Assembly (NCBI GenBank): GCA_024229195.1
Contig: JAAESS010000064.1
Span: 1-41,962, forward strand
DNA length: 41,962 nucleotides
Source of the DNA: Flavobacteriales bacterium
GTDB lineage: Bacteria > Bacteroidota > Bacteroidia > Flavobacteriales > Flavobacteriaceae
Direction: 5' to 3'
The notes under the pieces are model-generated. The model ran no database searches and had not been told where the DNA came from. It saw nothing but the letters and a program-made list of their open reading frames with translations. The position numbers were made by a program, and so were the translations under genes. Below, piece by piece: positions 8,126 to 15,296 of this stretch. Positions within the stretch are counted from its first letter, which is position 1; each line of letters opens with the position of its first letter.

Positions 8126-8497
8126 CTAAAGAAATTTAGGCAAATATATGAATAGCCCGATTATTATGGCGCTAATTGCTGCGAAGCTCACGGCCCCAGC
8201 TGCAACATCCTTTATAAAACCAATCTTTTTATTGTACTCGGGATGGATAAAATCACAAAGCTTTTCTACTGCTGTATTCAAAGATTCCGCTACCAAAACA
8301 AGTCCGATAGCGAGAATCTGAAATAACCATTCTGTTTTTGAAATATCCAACCACCATCCAAGGAAAGTCATCACAGCAGCAAGGGTCATTTGAACCATAA
8401 TGCTATGTTCGGTTGTGATCAATAACCATAATCCTTTAAGAGCGAATTTCAAGCTTTTGATCCTACCTTTTACAAAACCATCTTGTTGATTATTCAT
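8126..8497 (-). CDS. dgkA: diacylglycerol kinase family membrane protein
   Basis: Small integral membrane kinase that phosphorylates diacylglycerol or undecaprenol. The DgkA signature is clear: VAESLNTAVEKLCDF carries the conserved Glu, Asn and Glu, and KKIGFIKDVAAGAV follows. Three hydrophobic helices are visible, at about 33-50, 58-78 and 98-120. The length of 123 residues matches the family. In Gram-positive bacteria many close relatives act on undecaprenol, and for this protein the substrate cannot be told. It lies 42 bases after tpx and 67 bases before ftsK; the gap to ftsK contains ftsK's own promoter. Confidence 0.92.
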   Translation of the reverse strand: MNNQQDGFVKGRIKSLKFALKGLWLLITTEHSIMVQMTLAAVMTFLGWWLDISKTEWLFQILAIGLVLVAESLNTAVEKLCDFIHPEYNKKIGFIKDVAAGAVSFAAISAIIIGLFIYLPKFL

Positions 8498-8539
8498 GGA
8501 TATGTTTACTTGCTCTTCTAAATGATGCCAGATAAATTT

Positions 8540-9040
8540 CTATTTTAAGGCCGCTAACACAGCTTCATAATCAGGTTCCTGAGCGATTTCAGGCACCTGT
8601 TGTGTATACGTTACCAGACCATTCTCGTCTACGATAACCACCGCTCTTGACAAGAGCCCTTTCATTGGTCCAGTTTTTACTGTTACACCATATCTTTTTC
8701 CAAATTTACTTGAGACGAAATCTGATAAGGTGATCACATTGTCTATTCCTTCTGCTGCACAAAAACGAGAATGAGCAAATGGAAGATCCTTTGAAACGTT
8801 TAATACCACCGTATTGTCTAATCCAGCAGCTTCCTCATTAAACTTTCTCAGTGAATTTGCACAAATCCCGGTATCAATACTAGGTGTAATATTGATCAAA
8901 ACCTTTTGACCCTTAAAATCTTTTAATTTCGCTGTTGATAAATCAGCTTTTACCAATTTAAATTTTGGTGCTTTTTTTCCAACTTTAGGTAATTTACCAA
9001 TGGTTTTTATCTGATTTCCTTTAAGTGTTATTTTTGTCAT
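8540..9040 (-). CDS. tpx: thiol peroxidase Tpx (atypical 2-Cys peroxiredoxin)
   Basis: Reduces hydrogen peroxide and small alkyl hydroperoxides in the cytosol using thioredoxin. The peroxidatic Cys60 sits in TPSIDTGIC and the resolving Cys94 in HSRFCAAEG, the same spacing as in E. coli Tpx. The length of 166 residues is normal. The start is set by the ATG at 9040 with a promoter match 25 bases upstream. A second peroxidase operon (9189-10442) lies directly upstream, separated by two hairpins, so the two are probably transcribed separately. Confidence 0.95.
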   Translation of the reverse strand: MTKITLKGNQIKTIGKLPKVGKKAPKFKLVKADLSTAKLKDFKGQKVLINITPSIDTGICANSLRKFNEEAAGLDNTVVLNVSKDLPFAHSRFCAAEGIDNVITLSDFVSSKFGKRYGVTVKTGPMKGLLSRAVVIVDENGLVTYTQQVPEIAQEPDYEAVLAALK

Positions 9041-9065
9041 TTTTGTTCATGTTTAAGTTCTAAAC

Positions 9066-9099
9066 CAAAGTTACGTAAAATAAAAAACTCCCTAAACAA
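9066..9099 (-). promoter_or_regulatory. tpx promoter
   Basis: On the minus strand TTG (9099-9097), 23 bases, TAACTTTG (9073-9066). The -7 box is a full TAnnTTTG match, and the spacing is at the long end of the known range. It overlaps the terminator hairpin at 9082-9113. Confidence 0.5.
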
Positions 9100-9113
9100 T
9101 TAGAGAGTTTTTT
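9082..9113. terminator. bidirectional terminator hairpin
   Basis: AAAAACTC-C-CTAA (9083-9095) pairs with TTAG-A-GAGTTTTT (9100-9112) around the loop ACAA, with one C/A mismatch. A or T runs flank both sides. It is the second of two hairpins after the peroxiredoxin operon (minus). Confidence 0.65.
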
Positions 9114-9130
9114 GTATCGGTTATTCATTT

Positions 9131-9164
9131 AAAAAAAATGGAAACTTGAAAGTCTCCATTTTTT
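9131..9164. terminator. terminator hairpin after the peroxiredoxin operon
   Basis: AAAAATGGA with ACT pairs with AGT and TCCATTTTT across the loop TGAA, with one A/C mismatch (9131-9146 with 9151-9164). It lies 25 bases beyond the stop at 9189 of the minus-strand gene. Confidence 0.65.
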
Positions 9165-9188
9165 ATTTCTAAACATGTCAAAAATAAA

Positions 9189-9446
9189 TCATTGATCTAT
9201 AGACCCCATCACCCTTTTCATAAAACCATTAAGTGCATCCTTTTTTGCTACACCTTTTTTTACCTCTGCATTCACCTCCAAAGCTCCATACATATTTGAG
9301 ATCAATTCTCCAATAACATCCAACTCTTCGTCTTTTAAAGAACTTACTTCCGTAAGATCCTCTAAAACCTCAATGGCTTCCACCAAATAATCTTCATCGT
9401 TATTGTCAATAAAAGTGCTCAAATGTTTGATCAAGGGTAATTTCAT
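9189..9446 (-). CDS. small acidic protein, DUF6952-type, of the peroxiredoxin-thioredoxin operon
   Basis: An 85-residue, mostly helical protein rich in Glu and Asp, with no signal peptide, no cysteine and no membrane segment. It resembles what I recall as the DUF6952 family of flavobacteria, recognisable by a start like MKLPLIKHL, a central SSLKDEELDVIGELISNMYGA and an end like LNGFMKRVMGSID. No function is known to me. It is the third gene after the peroxiredoxin and thioredoxin, each gap being 24 bases, and is followed by two terminators. It should therefore be made together with them. A role as chaperone or adaptor for that pair is only a guess from position. Confidence 0.8.
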   Translation of the reverse strand: MKLPLIKHLSTFIDNNDEDYLVEAIEVLEDLTEVSSLKDEELDVIGELISNMYGALEVNAEVKKGVAKKDALNGFMKRVMGSIDQ

Positions 9447-9470
9447 AATGATCTGTTCTTAAATGTTATT

Positions 9471-9779
9471 TTAAACGATTTCGTCTACCAATTCTTTTAG
9501 CACCTCAAACTTGTTGGTTTGAGTTTGATTCACTTTTTTTCCATCAACAAAAGTTGCAAAAGTTGGCAAATTATCAACAAGCGCTAATTTTCTTGATTCA
9601 GGAAATTTCTCCGCATCAACCAAAATAAATTCGGCATGTTCATTCTCTCTGGCAAGTTTCTTGAATTTAGGCTTCATAATTCTGCAATTACCGCACCAGC
9701 CAGCTGAATACTGAACTACCACTTTTGGTTTGTCTGCTATTATTTCAGCTAAAGTATCACTGTTTAACTCTGTTAACAT
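9471..9779 (-). CDS. thioredoxin-family protein with a CGNC active site
   Basis: A 102-residue single thioredoxin fold without a signal peptide, so cytosolic. The active site is WCGNC (Cys29, Cys32) instead of the classical WCGPC. The cis-Pro loop is visible in NLPTFATFVDGKK. Replacing Pro with Asn between the cysteines changes redox potential and partner choice in known thioredoxins. Lying 24 bases after the peroxiredoxin gene, with no AhpF in view, it is a natural candidate for that enzyme's dedicated reductant. That role is inferred from the operon, not shown by sequence. Confidence 0.9.
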   Translation of the reverse strand: MLTELNSDTLAEIIADKPKVVVQYSAGWCGNCRIMKPKFKKLARENEHAEFILVDAEKFPESRKLALVDNLPTFATFVDGKKVNQTQTNKFEVLKELVDEIV

Positions 9780-9803
9780 AAATCTGATTTTTATTTAGAT
9801 CAT

Positions 9804-10442
9804 TTAGTGTGAACTCAAATAGGAAGCTACACCGTCTCTGTTGGCTGTCATCGCATCTTTTCCTTCTTCCCAGTTTGCTGGACAAACCTCTCCTTTTTCC
9901 TGAACATGAGTATAAGCGTCGATCAAACGTAGATATTCTCCAACATTTCTTCCTAAAGGCATGTCATTTACACTTTCGTGGAAGATCTTTCCTTCTTCGT
10001 CGATCAAGTAAGTCGCTCTGTATGTTACATACGAACCGTCGATCATCACATTACCGGTTTCTTCATTAAAAGTTTCTGAAACAATGTCCAAAATTCCCAA
10101 TTGAGAAGAAAGGTTACGATTTGTATCTGCCAATAAAGGAAAAGTAACACCCTCGATACCTCCATTGTCTTTTGAGGTGTTCAACCATGCAAAGTGAACC
10201 TCTGCAGTATCTACTGAAGCTCCGATTACGATTGTATTTCTCTTCTCAAATTCTCCCAATGCATCTTGAAAAGCTCTGATCTCTGTCGGACAAACGAATG
10301 TAAAGTCTTTCGGGTACCAAAAAAGAAGTACTTTTTTTCCATTTTTCACCGCTTCATCATATACATTGATCTTGAATGTATCTCCCATTTCATTCATTGC
10401 GTCTACATCAAAATCTGGAAAGTTTTTTCCTACTAAAGCCAT
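9804..10442 (-). CDS. ahpC: typical 2-Cys peroxiredoxin (AhpC/Prx1 type)
   Basis: Cytosolic peroxidase for hydrogen and organic peroxides. The peroxidatic Cys51 lies in FTFVCPTEI and the resolving Cys187 in GEVCPANW near the C-terminus, the layout of typical dimeric 2-Cys enzymes. The length of 212 residues is slightly above that of E. coli AhpC. It is the first gene of a three-gene operon with thioredoxin and the DUF6952-type protein. A TATTTTTG box at 10497-10490 (minus) would give a leader of about 45 bases, but its -33 partner is poor. The flavoprotein AhpF is not adjacent. Confidence 0.95.
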   Translation of the reverse strand: MALVGKNFPDFDVDAMNEMGDTFKINVYDEAVKNGKKVLLFWYPKDFTFVCPTEIRAFQDALGEFEKRNTIVIGASVDTAEVHFAWLNTSKDNGGIEGVTFPLLADTNRNLSSQLGILDIVSETFNEETGNVMIDGSYVTYRATYLIDEEGKIFHESVNDMPLGRNVGEYLRLIDAYTHVQEKGEVCPANWEEGKDAMTANRDGVASYLSSH

Positions 10443-10711
10443 AATTTATTAATTTTAATAATTGATTAAATATTCTTTTTTTATCGGTGCAAAAATACGT
10501 CAAAATTGATCTTTTATCGACAGCTTTGATCTGAAATTTTTATGACAAAATAGATTTTTCTTATGACAGAACGAGACAAGAGAATTTTAGGTGAGTTTAC
10601 ACCATATGTGATTTTTTAAAAATAGCTCTAAACAGAGTCAAGTTGGGCTTCGTTCAATTAAAGACAAAAAAAGGAGGCTATTGGGCCTCCTTTTCTTTAA
10701 AAAAATTCTTT
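10443..10711. other. intergenic region upstream of ahpC
   Basis: 269 bases between ahpC and lpdA. It holds a TATTTTTG -7 box for ahpC at 10490-10497 and the lpdA terminator at 10666-10694. The middle (10500-10660) shows no feature I can support beyond an 18-codon plus-strand reading frame at 10563, which I do not believe is a gene. Confidence 0.6.
10666..10694 (-). terminator. intrinsic terminator of lpdA
   Basis: AAAAGGAGGC (10669-10678) pairs perfectly with GCCTCCTTTT (10685-10694) around a 6-base loop. On the minus strand the stem runs into a T-run (10672-10666). It lies 18 bases past the lpdA stop. Confidence 0.8.
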
Positions 10712-12100
10712 TTATAGATGTATCACTTCATCATAGGCATCAGCTACAGCTTCCATCACAGCCTCACTCATTGTGGGATGCGGATGAATTGCCTTCAAAA
10801 CTTCATGACCTGTAGTTTCAAGTTTTCTACCTAAAACCGCCTCAGCGATCATATCGGTAACTCCTGCTCCAATCATATGGCAACCTAACCATTCACCATA
10901 TTTTGCATCAAAGATCACTTTTACAAAACCCTCTTTAGTTCCTGCTGCAGAAGCTTTTCCTGAAGCTGAAAAAGGAAATTTACCAACTTTGATATCAAAA
11001 CCTTTTTCCTTTGCTTGATTTTCTGTCAATCCGACACTGGCGATTTCAGGACTGGCATAGGTACATCCCGGAATATTTCCATAATCAATAGGTTCCGGAT
11101 TCAAACCTGCAATCTTTTCAACACAAGTAATTCCCTCAGCTGATGCTACGTGAGCAAGCGCAGGGCCTGGCACAACATCACCAATCGCATAATAACCGGG
11201 TAGATTAGTTTGGTAGAAATCATTGACAAGTATTTTATCTTTATCTGTGACAATACCAACATCTTCTAAGCCAATATTTTCAATATTTGATTTGATACCA
11301 ACAGCAGACAAAACGATATCAGCTTCAAGGCTAATCTCACCTTTTTTTGTCGAAACAGTTGCTGTAACTCCTTTTCCGGCCGTATCAACTTTGGTAACAC
11401 TTGAATTAACCATCACTTTGATTCCTGACTTTTTCAAAGATCTTTCAAATTGCTTTGAAACTTCTTCATCTTCCAGAGGCACAACATTTGGTAAAAATTC
11501 TATAATAGTTACTTCAGTTCCCATTGAATTGTAGAAATAAGCAAATTCAACACCAATGGCTCCTGAACCGATAATGATCATCTTCTTGGGTTGCTCTGGT
11601 AAAACCATGGCCTGTCTGTAACCAATTACTTTTTTTCCGTCAATTGGAAGAAATGGTAATTCACGAGATCTTGCACCCGTAGCAATGATCACATGGTCAG
11701 CGTCATATTCAGCTACTTTAGCCTTTTCATCTGTAACCTCAACTTTCTTTCCGGTTTTGATTTTACCAAATCCCGCAATGATGTCTATTTTATTCTTTTT
11801 CATTAAAAATTGAACACCTTTACTCATTCCTTCAGCGACTCCCCGGCTTCTTTTCACTACCGCAGAAAAATCTTTATCTATTTCTTTGGCCTTTAAACCG
11901 TAACTATCAACGTGTTTCAAATACTCATACACCTGAGCGCTTTTTAAAAGGGCCTTTGTTGGGATACATCCCCAATTAAGACAAACACCACCTAATTCAG
12001 CTTTTTCAACAACAGCTACTTTAAAACCTAATTGAGACGCTCTGATGGCAGTTACATATCCTCCCGGACCGCTTCCAACAACAATAATATCGTATTTCAT
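10712..12100 (-). CDS. lpdA: dihydrolipoyl dehydrogenase
   Basis: FAD flavoenzyme (E3) that reoxidises dihydrolipoamide in pyruvate and 2-oxoglutarate dehydrogenase or glycine cleavage complexes. From the chosen start, the FAD site IIVVGSGPGGY opens the protein, and the redox disulfide is Cys40-Cys45 in GGVCLNWGCIPTK. An NAD site (IIIGSGAIGVEFA) and the C-terminal His-Glu pair in HPHPTMSEAV complete the set. I start at the ATG at 12100 because the protein then begins MKYDIIVVG, as the family does. An ATG at 12151 would add 17 unrelated residues. No E1 or E2 gene is nearby. A TAAATTTG box at 12175-12168 (minus) may drive it. Confidence 0.95.
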   Translation of the reverse strand: MKYDIIVVGSGPGGYVTAIRASQLGFKVAVVEKAELGGVCLNWGCIPTKALLKSAQVYEYLKHVDSYGLKAKEIDKDFSAVVKRSRGVAEGMSKGVQFLMKKNKIDIIAGFGKIKTGKKVEVTDEKAKVAEYDADHVIIATGARSRELPFLPIDGKKVIGYRQAMVLPEQPKKMIIIGSGAIGVEFAYFYNSMGTEVTIIEFLPNVVPLEDEEVSKQFERSLKKSGIKVMVNSSVTKVDTAGKGVTATVSTKKGEISLEADIVLSAVGIKSNIENIGLEDVGIVTDKDKILVNDFYQTNLPGYYAIGDVVPGPALAHVASAEGITCVEKIAGLNPEPIDYGNIPGCTYASPEIASVGLTENQAKEKGFDIKVGKFPFSASGKASAAGTKEGFVKVIFDAKYGEWLGCHMIGAGVTDMIAEAVLGRKLETTGHEVLKAIHPHPTMSEAVMEAVADAYDEVIHL

Positions 12101-12172
12101 ATGTTCAAAAAATTTTGTTTTTATTTCAAGATCGGCTTGACATCTAATCATACCGATTTTCGGAATGCAAAT

Positions 12173-13408
12173 TTAATCAAATTTTATGGCTTTTACGGGA
12201 CTAATTTTACTAACTATAAAAGAAGGCACAATAAGCATTAGCACACAAAGTAATAAGGTGCCCAAATTGATCCAAACGAGGGCCGAAATACTGAGATAAA
12301 CTGGTGCCTGATTCACATAATACGTTTCTGGATTAAGTGTAATTATACCAAAGTATTTTTGAATCATCAGAAAACCAACTCCTATTAAATTTCCCCAAAG
12401 CAATCCCTTTCCAATCAGAAAGGCAGCATTGTACAAAAATATCTTTCGAATACTCCAATTGTGATTGCCTAGAGCCTTTAAAATTCCTATCATTTGGGTT
12501 CTTTCCAGAATTAAAACAAGTAAAGCCGTAATCATATTGATCCCTGCAATTAGGATCATAATTGCAATGATCACAATGATATTTGTATCAAAAAGCGACA
12601 ACCATTCAAAAATAGCAGGAAATTTTTCGGCAATCGTGTAAGCATTCAATGATGGATCTATTTGTTCATATACCTCAAATCCAGTTTGTTTTAATTGATC
12701 AAAGTCATTCACAAATATTTCAAAACCTCCAACCTGATTCTCATCCCATTTATTGATTCTTTGAATATGTCTGATATCTCCCATCATAAAAGCCTCATCA
12801 AACTCTTCAAAACCAGAGTTAAAAATACCGCTAACTGCGAACTTTCTTGAATTGGGCGCTTTATTTGGATCGTTTTTTACAAAGAATATATGGAACTCAT
12901 CCCCAACACCAAGGCTTAATCGAGCTGCTGTTTTAGAGGAAATAAGCACATCATTAGAAATTTTTGAACCAATTTTAGGCACTTCTCCAGACGCGAGATA
13001 TTCCTTGAAAAATGACCAGTCATAATTTTGATCAACCCCTTTTAAAATTATACCTTCAAATTCATTTGGAGTTCTTATAATACCTGCCTTAGTAGCATAA
13101 ACCTGAACTTTTTTTACGTTGGGAATACTGTTAAAATTTGGATAAAAATCCTGATTTTTCGAAACAGGAGTAACAGTTACTCTGGAATTATTACTGTCAT
13201 AATTGACTATCTGTATGTGACCATTAAAACCAGATATTTTTTCTTTGATCCTTTTTTGAAGTCCAACCCCGGTGGCAACTGAAAATAGCATTACGATAAT
13301 TCCTATTGCAATCGCAAGAATTGAAATTTTTATTATAGGCGATGAAACACTATTTTTGTGTTGCTTTGAAGCGATGATCCGCTTGGCTATAAATAACTCG
13401 TAATTCAA
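12173..13408 (-). CDS. LolC/LolE-type ABC transporter permease (FtsX family)
   Basis: Inner-membrane permease of the type 7 ABC (MacB/LolCE) superfamily. One helix lies near the N-terminus (about 26-48), a periplasmic domain follows (50-260), and three helices form the C-terminal FtsX region. This fits lipoprotein-releasing permeases, though the substrate cannot be read from the sequence, and no LolD-like ATPase is in the window. The start is a TTG at 13408: an in-frame stop lies ten codons upstream and no ATG occurs before residue 40. The protein from this TTG (MNYELFIAKR) has the family's usual opening. The codon lies 5 bases from the divergent ATG at 13414. A TATTTTTG box at 13441-13434 lies inside that neighbour. 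Confidence 0.88.
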   Translation of the reverse strand: MNYELFIAKRIIASKQHKNSVSSPIIKISILAIAIGIIVMLFSVATGVGLQKRIKEKISGFNGHIQIVNYDSNNSRVTVTPVSKNQDFYPNFNSIPNVKKVQVYATKAGIIRTPNEFEGIILKGVDQNYDWSFFKEYLASGEVPKIGSKISNDVLISSKTAARLSLGVGDEFHIFFVKNDPNKAPNSRKFAVSGIFNSGFEEFDEAFMMGDIRHIQRINKWDENQVGGFEIFVNDFDQLKQTGFEVYEQIDPSLNAYTIAEKFPAIFEWLSLFDTNIIVIIAIMILIAGINMITALLVLILERTQMIGILKALGNHNWSIRKIFLYNAAFLIGKGLLWGNLIGVGFLMIQKYFGIITLNPETYYVNQAPVYLSISALVWINLGTLLLCVLMLIVPSFIVSKISPVKAIKFD

Positions 13409-13413
13409 CTGAA

Positions 13414-14682
13414 ATGAAAAGATTGATTCGGTTCAAAAATACATATTTAATTTTAGTAACTGAACTAATCATTTTCCTTTTTGTAATGTCTTCCTTTGAT
13501 AGTTCTGTAAGGAAAAACATCAATACGGATAAGTTGTCAAAACAGATTAGGTTTAGGGCTGCCGACAGCTTGATCATCTTGCCCGCAGCAGATCTGATGA
13601 ATTCTTATTTACCCTTATTGCAAGGAAAGAAAATTACAGTTGTCGCAAATCAGACCAGTATTATTCAAAAGGGTTCACGTCTGGACAAACCATCTTTTAC
13701 CCACTTGATCGATACCTTATTGACTCATGCGATTCAAATTGAAAAAGTTTTTGCACCTGAACACGGTTTTAGAGGAAGAATTGATGCCGGTGAAAAGGTT
13801 GCTGATGATAAAGACATCAAAACAGGTTTACCCATCATTTCGCTCTATGATAAAAATAAAAAGCCGGCTCCCGATCAATTAAAAGGAATTGACTATGTTT
13901 TATTTGACATTCAGGATGTTGGTGTTCGGTTCTATACCTATATCTCAACACTTAGCCTGGTCATGGAAGCCTGCGCCGAGATGAATATTCCTCTTTTGGT
14001 ATTAGATCGTCCGAATCCAAACGGTCATTATATTGATGGCCCAATGCTTGATTCAGCATTTAGTTCATTCGTGGGCATGCATGAGGTCCCACTTGTATAC
14101 GGAATGACCATTGGTGAATATGCACTAATGGTAAATGGGGAAGGTTGGTTAAAAGATCAGATTCAATGTGATCTGAAAATAATCAAAGCGTTAAATTATA
14201 CCCATTCGAGTAATTATAGTTTACCGGTTAGACCGTCACCTAATCTTCCCAATGATCACTCAATCAATCTATATCCCAGCCTTGGCTTTTTCGAAGGAAC
14301 CGTTATTAATGCAGGTAGAGGAACTGAGTTTCAATTTCAGCGCTATGGCGCACCCTTTTTTCCGGAAGATCAATTTTTTTACACTCCTGAGGCAAATTTT
14401 GGTGCAAAATACCCAAAGTTCAAAGGAGAAAAATGTTTTGGAGTCGATTTAAGTAAAACGGAACAACAAGACAAAGTTAATTTAGTTTGGCTTATCGATG
14501 CTTTCCAAAAAACACCAAAAGACAAAGCATTTTTCGGTGAAACTTTTACAATCCATGCTGGTAATGAGAATTTGCGACAACAAATAGAATCGGGAATGAC
14601 TTCGGAGGAAATAAGAGATACCTGGAAAACGGATCTTGAAAAATTTAAAAAAATAAGGGAAAATTATTTGCTCTACCCATAG
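13414..14682 (+). CDS. namZ: DUF1343 / NamZ-type exo-beta-N-acetylmuramidase
   Basis: Members of this family (GH171) release N-acetylmuramic acid from the ends of peptidoglycan fragments in cell-wall recycling. Characteristic segments are VVANQTS, FAPEHGFRG, GIDYVLFDIQDVGVRFYTYIST, VLDRPNPNG and ELSFNF-like late motifs. The length of 422 residues is standard. A hydrophobic segment at about 11-27 after KR and RFK acts as an export signal or membrane anchor, so the domain is probably periplasmic. The start lies 5 bases from the divergent permease's TTG. A TATTTTTG box at 13351-13358, inside the permease gene, could drive it. The gene ends 30 bases before a convergent gene. Confidence 0.9.
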   Translation: MKRLIRFKNTYLILVTELIIFLFVMSSFDSSVRKNINTDKLSKQIRFRAADSLIILPAADLMNSYLPLLQGKKITVVANQTSIIQKGSRLDKPSFTHLIDTLLTHAIQIEKVFAPEHGFRGRIDAGEKVADDKDIKTGLPIISLYDKNKKPAPDQLKGIDYVLFDIQDVGVRFYTYISTLSLVMEACAEMNIPLLVLDRPNPNGHYIDGPMLDSAFSSFVGMHEVPLVYGMTIGEYALMVNGEGWLKDQIQCDLKIIKALNYTHSSNYSLPVRPSPNLPNDHSINLYPSLGFFEGTVINAGRGTEFQFQRYGAPFFPEDQFFYTPEANFGAKYPKFKGEKCFGVDLSKTEQQDKVNLVWLIDAFQKTPKDKAFFGETFTIHAGNENLRQQIESGMTSEEIRDTWKTDLEKFKKIRENYLLYP

Positions 14683-14712
14683 TTTTAAAAACAGGAGATT
14701 CTTATTCGAAAC

Positions 14713-15207
14713 TTAGAGCGGTAGTTTTATTTTTAATGTTTCTACCATATTAAAAACAGCCGGGCAGACCTCGGTATTTTTTAATGTCAGGTCAGTCAAC
14801 TGAACAAATTTCTTTCTATTTGTATGTGGATATTCACTGCAGGCCTTGGGTCTGACATCATAGATAAAACAAGTATTATCATGATCTAAAAATGAACAGG
14901 GAGCGCTTTTCAGGACCATAAAGTCATCTTCATCTCTCTGCAAATACTGTTCTATAAACCGGCTCTCTTTCATCTTTAAGAATTTGGAAATTCTACTGAT
15001 GTCTTTTTCAGTAAAAATTGGGCTTGTTGTTTTACAGCAATTGGCGCAGGTTAAGCAATCAGTATGTTCAAATTCCTCCTTATGAATTTCCTGCATCAAA
15101 AGATCCAGTCTTTTTTGTTTCTTGCGCTTAAGTTTGGCAAAATACTTTTTGTTCTCTATCCATTTTTCCTTTGCTTTACCCGGTAATTCTTCAATAATTT
15201 TATCCAT
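14713..15207 (-). CDS. YkgJ-type cysteine-cluster (zinc/iron chelating) protein
   Basis: A soluble protein of about 164 residues built on the YkgJ/CxxCxxCC domain. The first cluster is DCLTCANCCKT, and the second part has APCSFLD, NTCFIYDVRPKACSEYP. Together these give about eight conserved cysteines that bind zinc or an iron-sulfur centre. The N-terminal 50 residues are a charged helix (KYFAKLKRKKQKR). The biochemical role of the family is not established. I start at the ATG at 15207 (MDKIIEEL). An ATG at 15228 would add seven residues. It is divergent from argS and convergent with namZ. Confidence 0.85.
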   Translation of the reverse strand: MDKIIEELPGKAKEKWIENKKYFAKLKRKKQKRLDLLMQEIHKEEFEHTDCLTCANCCKTTSPIFTEKDISRISKFLKMKESRFIEQYLQRDEDDFMVLKSAPCSFLDHDNTCFIYDVRPKACSEYPHTNRKKFVQLTDLTLKNTEVCPAVFNMVETLKIKLPL

Positions 15208-15296
15208 TTTAAACGCCGCTGAAATCAAATGTAATATAACTTATCCATTATCAAGTTAAAATAATTAATTTTGCGAATCTAAATATTGTAAATATC

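Noticed and set aside
10563-10619. An 18-codon plus-strand ORF (MTERDKRILG...) between ahpC and lpdA
   Set aside because: No ribosome site, promoter or second copy supports it; a frame this short is expected by chance.
12202-12214. TTACTAACT on the plus strand, complementary to the small-RNA core
   Set aside because: The permease gene there is read from the minus strand, so its mRNA carries the same sense as the RNA and cannot pair.
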